Assembly (NCBI GenBank): GCA_963773835.1
Contig: CAVZCQ010000004.1
Location: 744,001 to 808,000, forward strand
Length of the DNA stretch: 64,000 bases
From: JOPF136 sp963773835
GTDB taxonomy: Bacteria; Acidobacteriota; Terriglobia; Acidiferrales; UBA7541
Direction: 5' to 3'
The position numbers and the translations under genes were made by a program. The notes below the pieces were generated by a model. The model searched no databases. It was not told the DNA's origin and worked only from the letters and a program-made list of their open reading frames with translations. Numbering within the stretch: the stretch's first letter is position 1; each line of letters opens with the position of its first letter. Shown here piece after piece: positions 16,654 through 23,749 of this stretch.

Positions 16654-17952
16654 TCAAGGTTTTGCCAACGGCTGCGAAGTCTCGGAAACCCCCGCAAACT
16701 CAGGACCCAGCTTCGCCACCGCCGCTCGCAATCCAGTCTCGTCGAGCCCTTGGGATGAATAAACGATCTTGCCGAATGCATCCACGAGCACGAAGTAAGG
16801 AATGCCATGTTCCGGAAATGCCGCCGCTATCTCGTCCGTCAAATGAAAGTTCATCCAAGGCTCTGTGCGCTTCGCCAGGAACTCCGTGGCCGTCTGCGCC
16901 TCTTCATCGCTATCAATGCTCAACACCACCAGTCCTTTGTCCGCCGTTTCTTTGTAAAGCTTCTCCAACGACGGCAGTGACTCTACACAAGGAGCGCACC
17001 AACTAGCCCAGAAATCCAGCAGCACCGGCTTTCCCAAAAACGACCCAAGGGACACCGTCTTCCCATCCTTTGCGCCCAACTTGACGGCTGGCACTTGCTC
17101 CCCCTGGAGTCCGCGCACCATCTTCTCTCGTGGGGACCTAATTTCCTTTACAAGCTCCACTCCCTCGGCTGGCTTAAAAACGAAGAGCTCTTCCGGTGCA
17201 CTCTGCGCATCCGGCTCCGATACCTTGAACCACCTCGTTCGTTCCACCGTGTACTGAACATGCGGTAAATCGGGGGAAATCGGACCCTCTCGATGCTCCG
17301 TCTCTTTCCAAATCACCCCATCCTTCTTGTCGATCCACAACGTGAGTGTAGTGTCGATTTTCCGCTCCGCACCAGCCAACCCCGGAACCGGTCCCTTGCC
17401 CTGGAGTACCGTGCAGAGTATTGGCTGCCCATTCACATCGATCTTTTCGTCCGCGAGATAGGTCGCCGAGCGAATCCACCCACGCGGCGCGGAAAGTCTC
17501 CCTAACATGTGCCGAGCCTCCAGGAGCGAATTAAGACCGGGAATGGGAACTTTAGGGATGGGCCCAGGGATAGACGTCGGTGCTGGCTCCTTGGTGTACT
17601 GGCCAATCTGCGGAAGATAAATCCACTCGGACACGCCGTCGGAAATCTGCGCGACCCAACCGATATCGGAACGTGCTTCAAATCGGTAGCGCTTATCCGG
17701 CAGCACCACCGCCGTCATGCTACGCTTCTCCCAGCTTCGCTTCAGTTCACTTTTGAGCTCCGACTCCTCCATAAGCTCAATGTGATACGTCTTCGCGGTG
17801 GCATAGCGCTTGAGCACGCCATCCAGAAACGCGTAAGCGTCCCTGTGCGCGTCACCCACTTCCTGTGGCGCAGACCGTGTTTCTGGCCCAACCACTGCCA
17901 AGCATCCGAGGAGGAGAACTGCGAGCCAAATCCTTGCCCATGTAGTTCTCAT
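16654..17952 (-). CDS. Lipoprotein fusing a LolA-like domain to a TlpA-type thioredoxin domain
   Basis: 432 aa from ATG 17952 (AGGAGGGG upstream). N-terminus WLAVLLLGCLAV has a plausible lipobox ending LLGC. Residues ~40-270 resemble the LolA/DUF2092 beta-sheet fold that holds lipid or lipoprotein (KTYHIELMEESELK, DKRYRFEARSDIGWVAQISDGVSEWIYLP). Residues ~295-425 are a TlpA/ResA-type thioredoxin domain with WASWCAPC (Cys319, Cys322) and a cis-Pro segment HGIPYFVLVD. Such domains reduce or oxidise periplasmic disulfides, for example in cytochrome maturation. The fusion suggests redox work at the outer membrane. Composition is more A/T-rich than neighbouring housekeeping genes. Confidence 0.9.
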   Translation of the reverse strand: MRTTWARIWLAVLLLGCLAVVGPETRSAPQEVGDAHRDAYAFLDGVLKRYATAKTYHIELMEESELKSELKRSWEKRSMTAVVLPDKRYRFEARSDIGWVAQISDGVSEWIYLPQIGQYTKEPAPTSIPGPIPKVPIPGLNSLLEARHMLGRLSAPRGWIRSATYLADEKIDVNGQPILCTVLQGKGPVPGLAGAERKIDTTLTLWIDKKDGVIWKETEHREGPISPDLPHVQYTVERTRWFKVSEPDAQSAPEELFVFKPAEGVELVKEIRSPREKMVRGLQGEQVPAVKLGAKDGKTVSLGSFLGKPVLLDFWASWCAPCVESLPSLEKLYKETADKGLVVLSIDSDEEAQTATEFLAKRTEPWMNFHLTDEIAAAFPEHGIPYFVLVDAFGKIVYSSQGLDETGLRAAVAKLGPEFAGVSETSQPLAKP

Positions 17953-18273
17953 TTTCCCCTCCTGCACTGCAAGGACCTGTCCGTCGTACCAAGGCAGCAA
18001 TGGCGGGTGGCCGACCCCGCCCGGAAACTGAGTTTCGGGTGCCGCAACCCTCTCGTCCTCGATAGGGTGCGGCTTTTTTCTTACCCTGCCTCCTCGCTCC
18101 ATACTCCATTGCGCTTCCCACAGCGGCGTTTCAGTCTGTTCCGCAGCGTAGGAAAACCCCGCACCCTTTGTTTGAGGCGGCACAAAGGGTGCCCCACCCG
18201 CCGCGGGTGTCGCCGACTTCGCGAATCGCAGGTTCGCGGGAATCTCGATTAGCGTGGAATTGTCGCGCCGCAG
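17953..18273. other. 321-bp intergenic region with two inverted repeats
   Basis: GCCGCAACCCT (18041-18051) pairs with AGGGTGCGGC (18064-18073) followed by TTTTTT, and GCACCCTTTG (18161-18170) pairs with CAAAGGGTGC (18183-18192). The second resembles the CCACCCTTCGC palindromes of the 19-23 kb repeats. No gene seen. Confidence 0.55.
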
Positions 18274-19152
18274 TCACTTCGGCGGTCCCAGAACAATTTT
18301 CACACTACCCTTAGGGACCCTATCCGATACAGAAACTCCCACAGTGAAATTCAACGACCGCAACTGCATCACAAGGTTGTACGCGGCCTGGTTGTTGAGA
18401 TGGATTTGCTCTCCCGCGATAATCTGTCCATCATCGGGATTAACGAAAACAGCCAAATCAGAGTAAAGAGGCCCACCGGGAATCATTGCCTGTACGCCGC
18501 CGTTTTCGACCTTCCACCCGGCCCGTTCGAGTGCCTTGCAAATATCCGCGCCCAAATCCCAAGCTTCGTTATCTCCCCCGACGGCCCACACGATTACGTC
18601 CGAAGGCGTGGCTTTCACGGCCTCACTGAGTTGCTGCTGCTGCTCCGCGGTTAAACGCCTTGGCGAAGGCCTGAAATTGTTCACCGTGGGATTTGTCATG
18701 ACTCCGCCGTTGTTGATGATGCCCCCCGGCGCAATGTTCACAACGGGGGAAGCGGTCGTGACCCGATTGTTGTTGCCGACGACGCCTCTGAGCCCCGCGG
18801 CGTTGTTGCCTGTTACGTTGTCGTTTCCCTTTACATGGCTATTGGATCGCTGGTTTACCTCTGGCTTCACCCGCATCGGAGGCTCGGTTTGTGCCGCTTT
18901 CTTCGGCAAAGCAGGTACCGGAGCCGTTGCCGGCACAGGCTTATCGAGGCCGATTGCCTTACGGATATCTGGCTGAAAAAACGCAAGACCCGCGACTAGC
19001 AGTGGCACGCCAACTCCCGCCACCAGACTCCATCTCGTCTCTTTTTTCGTCCACTTTCGCGCCATGAGGTCCATCGCCCCTAAGAAATAGGCTGCGTCCG
19101 ACTTACTGAATGGTCTTACCACTATCATAATATGACCCATCAAAGGGACCAA
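18274..19152 (-). CDS. Unknown single-pass membrane protein with a polar repeat-like middle
   Basis: 292 aa from ATG 19152; alternative starts are ATGs at codons 5, 9, 27 and 30, and no strong ribosome site decides between them. One membrane helix (WSLVAGVGVPLLVAGLAFF, about 42-60) is followed by a Pro/Ala/Lys linker and an Asn/Gly/Val-rich segment (GNDNVTGNNAAGLRGVVGNNN; NIAPGGIINNGGVM) like a short beta-solenoid. The C-terminal ~120 residues look globular (LSEAVKATPSDVIVWAVGGDNEAWDLGADICKALERAGW). The N-terminal VVRPFSKSDAAYFLG recalls the RPF-DA-FFG start of some STAND NTPases, but no P-loop follows. Function unknown; composition is A/T-richer than housekeeping genes. Confidence 0.65.
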   Translation of the reverse strand: MVPLMGHIMIVVRPFSKSDAAYFLGAMDLMARKWTKKETRWSLVAGVGVPLLVAGLAFFQPDIRKAIGLDKPVPATAPVPALPKKAAQTEPPMRVKPEVNQRSNSHVKGNDNVTGNNAAGLRGVVGNNNRVTTASPVVNIAPGGIINNGGVMTNPTVNNFRPSPRRLTAEQQQQLSEAVKATPSDVIVWAVGGDNEAWDLGADICKALERAGWKVENGGVQAMIPGGPLYSDLAVFVNPDDGQIIAGEQIHLNNQAAYNLVMQLRSLNFTVGVSVSDRVPKGSVKIVLGPPK

Positions 19153-19614
19153 TTACCCGGGCGGGTCGCTCAGCCTTTCCTTTCTCCGCGCGGTTCCGCA
19201 TCTGCTCGTGGGTGCCCCACCCTTCGCAGCGAAGGGTGGGATCTTCTCCGAGATCCGGGTTGACCCCTGCGGCCCCGACCTACCTCGGTGCTCCGCTCCC
19301 GCCCGCGCAGTTCAGGGCGCGTGCGGAGATTCCGGCCTCTTACCCCCTCCCTCCCTCATCCAAACCCCAGCCTGAAGCCTCCCGAATCCCCGCGCGCGGC
19401 GCACCGGCCCGCAGGAATATGTCGGCTCCGCAGATGGCTTCCGTCCACACCATGAAGCCAGTGGCGAGTGACTAGTAGCTAGTGGCGAGCCCGGCAGACG
19501 GAGGGAGGAGCTAAACTCCCTGAAGGCACTTGTTGCCGGGCCAGTCGCTCGGGGATAACCTAACGCTGTGCATTTCGAACTGCCCGGCCGAAGCGAACCT
19601 CGAGCGGAAACACT
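19153..19614. other. 462-bp leader region of the first 77-aa gene
   Basis: Left part of duplicated block copy 1. Holds a 23-nt palindrome (CCACCCTTCGC, A, GCGAAGGGTGG at 19217-19239), a TGACTAGTAGCTAGTGGCGA tandem and a predicted branched hairpin 19489-19541. No separate gene. Confidence 0.6.
19489..19541 (+). other. Predicted structured leader of the 77-aa gene (copy 1)
   Basis: GCCCGGCA (19489-19496) can pair with TGCCGGGC (19534-19541), enclosing a second stem AGGGAG (19502-19507) / CTCCCT (19516-19521). A further GCCCGGC at 19582-19588 could compete for the same TGCCGGGC. The sequence is kept almost unchanged before copy 2. Confidence 0.5.
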
Positions 19615-19848
19615 ATGAAGAAAAGAACTGAAAAGCGAAAGCCCGCGGACGACCTGCGGCGCGAATACGACCTTTCCAAGTTGAGGGGCGGTGTTCGCGG
19701 CAAATACTTCGGACGCTACCAGGCCGGAACGAATCTCGTTCTTCTTTCCCCGGACGTGGCCCGGTACTTTGCCGACGAGCAATCCGTCAATGCGGCCCTG
19801 CGCACGCTGATTCCCGTGGCCAAGCGTCCGCTGCGGCGAGCGCGTTGA
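19615..19848 (+). CDS. 77-aa conserved small protein, copy 1 (antitoxin-like?)
   Basis: Basic N-terminus (MKKRTEKRKPADDLRREYDLS), then RGGVRGKYFGRYQAGTNLVLLSPDVARYF and a C-terminal helix DEQSVNAALRTLIPVAKR. The EYD...RGKY..RY..GTN.V.L.PDVA..F.D..SVN.ALR pattern matches a widespread family of ~75-aa proteins found beside small toxin-like genes; that they are antitoxins is suspected rather than shown. No partner gene is adjacent here. 70 of 77 residues match copy 2 at 22252, with all seven differences in the first 36 residues. Confidence 0.8.
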   Translation: MKKRTEKRKPADDLRREYDLSKLRGGVRGKYFGRYQAGTNLVLLSPDVARYFADEQSVNAALRTLIPVAKRPLRRAR

Positions 19849-20370
19849 ACCCGACGCCTGCCGGAGGGCCTGCCCGCCGCCCCCCGGAGGGCTCCCGACT
19901 CCCCTTTCTGCTCGCCACTAGGCGGGTGGCACACCCTTTGTTTTCCTCCCGCCGTTCCGCATCTGCTCGTGGGTGCCCTACCCTTCGCAGCGAAGGGTGG
20001 GATCTCCTCCGAGATCCGGGTTGACCCCTGCGGCCCCGACCTACCTCGGTGCTCCGCAGCTGTGCCTTTTGCATCTCGAAAGAATTTGAGGGACCCCCGC
20101 GCCATTCGGGGCGCGTGCGGAGCGCGCCGTTTGCGTCCCGACTTCAGTGTCGGGAATTCCTTCCCCCTTAGGCTCTCGTCTCATCTTGATCCGTCCGCCC
20201 GTCTGACGCAGCCACCCTCGACGCCACCGCCTCAATTTGAGACACGCTTTTTGTGTCTCCGGTTTGTAGAGTCCGATGGACTGCGGAGCAGTCCCGCCAT
20301 CGGACCCGATTCCGTCGGGACGCACTTTGTGCCTCCCGACTCATCAGGACTCCCAACTCTAAACGCTCAA

Positions 20371-20457
20371 CCGTCCCAAAATGCAACAGACCCCTTCCAA
20401 CCATTGTGACAAAAATCCTGCTTGACAGCTGTAGTCGAGATTGCTACGCTCCGCGCG
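20371..20457 (+). repeat. Shared promoter-bearing element, copy 1
   Basis: 87 bp beginning CCGTCCCAAAATGCAACA and ending TCCGCGCG; aligns with 23662-23749. The TTGA of the -35 box lies at the same offset (51) in both copies. Confidence 0.75.
20422..20450 (+). promoter_or_regulatory. Sigma-70-like promoter of the cysteine-rich cassette
   Basis: Perfect TTGACA (20422-20427), 17-bp spacer, TACGCT (20445-20450). The leader to the ATG at 20531 is about 75 nt. The -10 box is a weak match but the same TTGAC-N17/18-TAC form appears at 33694 and 59594. Confidence 0.6.
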
Positions 20458-20530
20458 TTTAATGGTGGCTTTAATTAGTAATAGCGTTATCCGGGCAAAA
20501 ATTGTGCCCTGATACCACGGGAGGACCGAG

Positions 20531-20896
20531 ATGAGAACAATTCGCGTGGCGGCACTCCTGGTGCTAAGTTTGGCCCTGATGTTGGTGGCTTACGGGCAGA
20601 AACCGTCGGACGATTCCTTCCTATCCTGGGCAAGGCATCAGATTTTCCGATCAACTACGCTGCAGGTCAATGCGGTATGTGCTGCATCCCCAGCCGGAGG
20701 GACCGCTTGTTCAGAGTGCGCTGGGAAATGCCAGCATTTTGTGGATGATTGCAAGAAGGGGGGGCAAGCTGCCTGCTACCGCGCGGCGGCTTGCCTATGC
20801 CAGTGTAATCTCGATGCTGGAGGTTGCGGCAGTTCCCGCGAAGCCCTCCAGAAATGCGTAGACGAAAACACCAAGAGGGCTAAAGAATTGGAGTGA
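20531..20896 (+). CDS. Small secreted cysteine-rich protein
   Basis: 121 aa from ATG 20531 with GGGAGGACC just upstream. Signal peptide (RVAALLVLSLALMLVAYG, cleavage before QKP). The ~98-residue mature part carries 11 cysteines, including CSECAGKC, CYRAAACLCQC and GGCGSS, implying several disulfides or metal sites. It ends in a charged helix (DENTKRAKELE). First gene of a two-gene operon (7-bp gap). Lower GC than the surrounding repeats, and bracketed by the ~1.1-kb duplicated block. No family recognised; a secreted effector, toxin or binding protein are all possible. Confidence 0.7.
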   Translation: MRTIRVAALLVLSLALMLVAYGQKPSDDSFLSWARHQIFRSTTLQVNAVCAASPAGGTACSECAGKCQHFVDDCKKGGQAACYRAAACLCQCNLDAGGCGSSREALQKCVDENTKRAKELE

Positions 20897-20903
20897 CAGG
20901 CGC

Positions 20904-21704
20904 ATGTCGGATCTCCGAAGCCTACGTTTTGGCGCTTGGTTGGTCTGCGGATGCATTACCTGGAGCCCGCTTTGGAGTCAAACTGTTCCGCAATCTCCGC
21001 TTCCTGCACCTCCTCTGAGTTGGGGCGATTGGCAGGGCCTTCCGGAGGAATGCGGCGGCGTGAAAATCTGGGTTGCGTTAAGCAAAGACGATGGGCGGAA
21101 TGATTTCGAAGTAAAACTCAAATTTCAGAACAACGATTCTCATCGCGTTCACGCCAGACTTGAAGCAGTTCTACTGAGCGACCGTCAAGAGACGGCCGTG
21201 CGGAAGCAGCCCAATGCTGTCATGAATCCCGGAACATCAGCAGAAGGGGGGGCATCAGCCCCATCCCTTGCTTTGGGAAGAGTGTTCCCCAGCGCAGTCA
21301 ACGACGTGGCCCCGCACCAGATTCGGCGGATCTCCTTGAGCAATATCGAAGTGGCTCAAATCGACGTGTTCCCCAAGGGTGGCGCCGCCCCCGCATACTA
21401 CAGAGACTTCGGAGATCACCCCACGACGAAGTGTGGACCGTGGGTGCTGGACGTCAACTCCAATGTACCGAGATACGTCGCCTTAACAAGGGACTGTTCG
21501 TCGCACTTACCCCAATGGACGCGGTCGTGCGACGATGCTGTGCAGGAAATTGTCGTCGCTTACAACGCCGCTCCCGAAGAACACAAGACATGCATCCTAA
21601 AATGGCGGGCTTATCAGAAGTGTTACGAAATCTATGCCTTTAACTCTAATCCTAGCCCTCGCCCGAATTGCTCCCCTCCGCCTTGTCTGACCGGCTCGCA
21701 CTGA
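20904..21704 (+). CDS. Secreted protein, partner of the cysteine-rich protein
   Basis: 266 aa. Signal peptide (LRFGAWLVCGCITWSPLWS). The mature part begins Pro-rich, then a probable beta-sandwich (VKIWVALSKDDGRNDFEVKLKFQNNDSHRVHARLEAVLLS), and a C-terminal half with paired cysteines (TTKCGPW, RDCSSHLPQWTRSCDD, HKTCILKWRAYQKCYE, NCSPPPC). Starts 7 bp after the upstream gene and is surely cotranscribed. Both proteins are exported and disulfide-rich, so they may bind each other; that is inference. No family recognised. Confidence 0.7.
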   Translation: MSDLRSLRFGAWLVCGCITWSPLWSQTVPQSPLPAPPLSWGDWQGLPEECGGVKIWVALSKDDGRNDFEVKLKFQNNDSHRVHARLEAVLLSDRQETAVRKQPNAVMNPGTSAEGGASAPSLALGRVFPSAVNDVAPHQIRRISLSNIEVAQIDVFPKGGAAPAYYRDFGDHPTTKCGPWVLDVNSNVPRYVALTRDCSSHLPQWTRSCDDAVQEIVVAYNAAPEEHKTCILKWRAYQKCYEIYAFNSNPSPRPNCSPPPCLTGSH

Positions 21705-22251
21705 CGCCAAAGGAAACATTTCTGCGGCACGCTCTACGGCCTGATTCCGCATTGGGGAATTCCTGGCGGGTGCCTCAGCCTTCCTTTTCTCCGCGCCGTT
21801 CCGCATCCGCTCGTGGGTGCACCACCCTTCGCTGCGAAGGGTGGGATGTTCTCCGAGATCCGGGTTGACCCCTGCGGCCCCGACATACCTCGGTGCTCCG
21901 CATCTGCGCTTTTTGCATCCCGAAAGGATTTGAGGGACCCCGCGCCGTTCGGGGCGCGTGCGGAGATTCCGCCCTCTTACCCCTTCCCTCCCTCATCCAA
22001 ACCCCAGCCTGAAGCCTCCCGAATCCCCGCACGCGGCGCACCGGCCCGCAGGAATATGTCGGCTCCGCGGACGGCTTCCGTCCACACCATGAAGCCAGTG
22101 GCGAGTGACTAGTAGCTAGTGGCGAGCACGGCAGACGGAGGGAGGAGCTAAACTCCCTGAAGGCACTTGTTGCCGGGCCAGTCGCTCGGGGATAACCTAA
22201 CGCCGTGCATTTTGAACTGCCCGGCTGAATCGGAGCGCGAGCGAAAACACT
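21705..22251. other. 547-bp region: leader of the second 77-aa gene
   Basis: From 21764 this is the left part of duplicated block copy 2, with the CCACCCTTCGC palindrome, the TAGTAGCTAGTGGCGAG tandem and the predicted branched leader ending about 22178. No other gene. Confidence 0.6.
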
Positions 22252-22903
22252 ATGAAGAAAAGAACTGAAAAGCGCCAACCGACGGACGACCTGCGCCGCG
22301 AATACGATCTTCCCAAGTTGAGGGGCGGTGTTCGCGCCAAATACCTCGCGCGCTACAAAGCCGGGACGAATCTCGTTCTTCTTTCTCCGGACGTGGCCCG
22401 GTACTTTGCCGACGAGCAATCCGTCAATGCGGCCCTGCGCACGCTGATTCCCGTGGCCAAGCGTCCGTTGCGTCGAGCGCGTTGAACCCGCCGCCTGCTG
22501 GAGGGCCTGCCCGCCGCCCCCCGGAGGGCTCCCGACTCTCCTTTCTGCTCGCCACTAGGCGGGTGGCACACCCTTTGTTTTCCTCCCGCCGTTCCGCATC
22601 TGCTCGTGGGTGCCCTACCCTTCGCAGCGAAGGGTGGGATCTCCTCCGAGATCCGGGTTGACCCCTGCGGCCCCGACCTACCTCGGTGCTCCGCAGCTGT
22701 GCCTTTTGCATCTCGATCCCGAAGCCTCGGGATGAGGGACCCCCGCGCCATTCGGGGCGCGTGCGGAGCGCGCCGTTTGCGTCCCGACTTCAGTGTCGGG
22801 AATTCCTTCCCCCTTAGGCTCTCGTCTCATCTTGATCCGTCCGCCCGTCTGACGCAGCCACCCTCGACGCCACCGCCTCAATTTGAGACACGCTTTTTGT
22901 GTC
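21764..22903. repeat. Duplicated block, copy 2 (~1.1 kb)
   Basis: Second copy of 19160-20257, same order and strand, ~2.6 kb away. It differs by an extra segment near 21901-21950 and by a palindrome (22716-22733, ATCCCGAAGCCTCGGGAT) that replaces a 7-bp stretch of copy 1. After its end the sequence runs into the vapC gene. Confidence 0.9.
22252..22485 (+). CDS. 77-aa conserved small protein, copy 2
   Basis: Paralogue of the gene at 19615: differences are K9Q, A11T, S21P, G29A, F32L, G33A and Q36K, while the last 41 residues are identical. Same leader, same downstream sequence. The family pattern (EYD, RGKY-like, GTNLVLLSPDVA, SVNAALR) suggests an antitoxin-like protein. In this copy a vapBC-type pair follows 450 bp downstream on the other strand, but is not part of the same transcript. 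Confidence 0.8.
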   Translation: MKKRTEKRQPTDDLRREYDLPKLRGGVRAKYLARYKAGTNLVLLSPDVARYFADEQSVNAALRTLIPVAKRPLRRAR

Positions 22904-22935
22904 CCGATTCCTTCGGGACGAAATTCGATGGCAGT
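22486..22935. other. 450-bp intergenic region: right part of block copy 2
   Basis: Matches 19849-20257 closely, including the 105-bp repeat at 22592-22695, then ends with a GTCCCGA/TCGGGAC hairpin (about 22902-22920) just before the vapC stop. No gene. Confidence 0.6.
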
Positions 22936-23349
22936 TCAGAGTTGGATCACGGAAAGATCAGGTATTTTCTGGAAATCGCGAAGGTTCAGCGTGGCGACCT
23001 GGTAGCCAAGATGCAGCGCCGTCGCTCCGATCAGCAAGTCTTCGAAGGGAAGCTGGACACCAATCGCTTTCTGTTGTCCTTCGATGCGCCCGGCCAGGCG
23101 CGCGATGGCCAGGGTCACCGGATGGACCGGCACGTCGCTGCACAATCGTTCGATGAAGTCCAGTCGCCCCTGTTGCTGGGACCGCGTTTTGGCCCGGTAG
23201 GCCCCGTGCACCAGTTCGGCGATGGTCACCACCGACAGTCCGATGTCGGTCTCGCCTCGAACCGCCTTCACTTGTTCCAGGATTTGGCGAACGGTGTGGC
23301 CCCTGCGTTCGGCAGCGATGATGACGCTTGAATCGAGGACTATTCCCAC
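22936..23349 (-). CDS. vapC: PIN-domain toxin (VapC family)
   Basis: 137 aa from GTG 23349, which lies inside the end of the antitoxin gene (10-nt overlap, GTGGGAATAG), so translation is coupled. PIN-domain acidic residues: Asp in IVLDSSVII at the N-terminus, Glu in TIAELVHGA, Asp in LPFEDLLIGATAL and Asp in NLRDFQKI. VapC toxins are Mg-dependent RNases that cut tRNA or rRNA and are blocked by their antitoxin. Earlier in-frame starts run over the antitoxin and are unlikely. Confidence 0.9.
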   Translation of the reverse strand: MGIVLDSSVIIAAERRGHTVRQILEQVKAVRGETDIGLSVVTIAELVHGAYRAKTRSQQQGRLDFIERLCSDVPVHPVTLAIARLAGRIEGQQKAIGVQLPFEDLLIGATALHLGYQVATLNLRDFQKIPDLSVIQL

Positions 23350-23630
23350 GCGGGCGGGTTCCACGGCTTGCGGCGGCTGATAATTTCTTCCACATCTTTT
23401 GCGAAGTCCGGATCGAGGATCGGGGCTTGACCGATTTCTTCTTCGTGCGCTTTGGCCAATGCGATGCACTCGGAGATGCTGCGGCGCTCCGGTTCGGCAG
23501 CATGAAGGACGGCCACGGGCCGGTCGTCATTCTCGATGATGACCTTGGCGCCCGCGCGCACGCGTGCCATTAGCCCGGCGAAATCGCTGGCTGCTTCCGC
23601 CTCAGAGATGCGGATCACGTCCTTAGCCAT
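23340..23630 (-). CDS. Phd/YefM-type antitoxin partner of VapC
   Basis: 96 aa from ATG 23630. N-terminal Phd/YefM DNA-binding fold: VIRISEAEAASDFAGLMARVRAGAKVIIENDDRPVAVLHAAEP, followed by an acidic/helical tail (ECIALAKAHEEEIGQAPILDPDFAKDVEEII) that would wrap the toxin. Overlaps vapC by 10 nt. A perfect TATAAT ends 6 nt before the ATG, so the message may have almost no leader; the antitoxin probably represses this promoter. Confidence 0.9.
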   Translation of the reverse strand: MAKDVIRISEAEAASDFAGLMARVRAGAKVIIENDDRPVAVLHAAEPERRSISECIALAKAHEEEIGQAPILDPDFAKDVEEIISRRKPWNPPAWE

Positions 23631-23636
23631 GATCCG

Positions 23637-23642
23637 ATTATA
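23637..23642 (-). promoter_or_regulatory. -10 box of the toxin-antitoxin operon
   Basis: Perfect TATAAT on the minus strand, 6 nt upstream of the antitoxin ATG. Transcription would begin at or within one base of the start codon. No good -35 box at 17-18 bp was found. Confidence 0.55.
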
Positions 23643-23661
23643 CACCGCAGGGCAATCCCGG

Positions 23662-23749
23662 CCGTCTCAAAATGCAACACACGTCTTCCAACCACCATGT
23701 AAATATTTCCTATTGATTTATAGTTATCACTTGTGATAGAGTCCGCGCG
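23662..23749 (+). repeat. Shared promoter-bearing element, copy 2
   Basis: 88 bp aligning with 20371-20457 (CCGTCTCAAAATGCAACA start, TCCGCGCG end). Its -35 equivalent is TTGATT at 23713-23718, weaker than TTGACA in copy 1. Confidence 0.7.

Larger units (their letters stand above)
19160..20257. repeat. Duplicated block, copy 1 (~1.1 kb)
   Basis: Aligns along its whole length with 21764-22903. Order: ~105-bp GC-rich repeat with a CCACCCTTCGC palindrome, coding-like CCTC-rich tract, structured leader, 77-aa ORF, then another copy of the 105-bp repeat (19951-20056) and a GAATTCCTTCCCCCTTAGGC stretch ending in GAGACACGCTTTTTGTGTC. Copy 2 has an extra ~60 bp near its start. Confidence 0.9.
19849..20530. 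other. 682-bp intergenic region: rest of block copy 1 plus promoter element
   Basis: Continues the duplicated block to 20257, then a unique stretch containing inverted sequences around TCCGATGG/CCATCGGA, then the shared element 20371-20457 with a TTGACA promoter that points to the gene at 20531. No coding frame is convincing. Confidence 0.6.
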
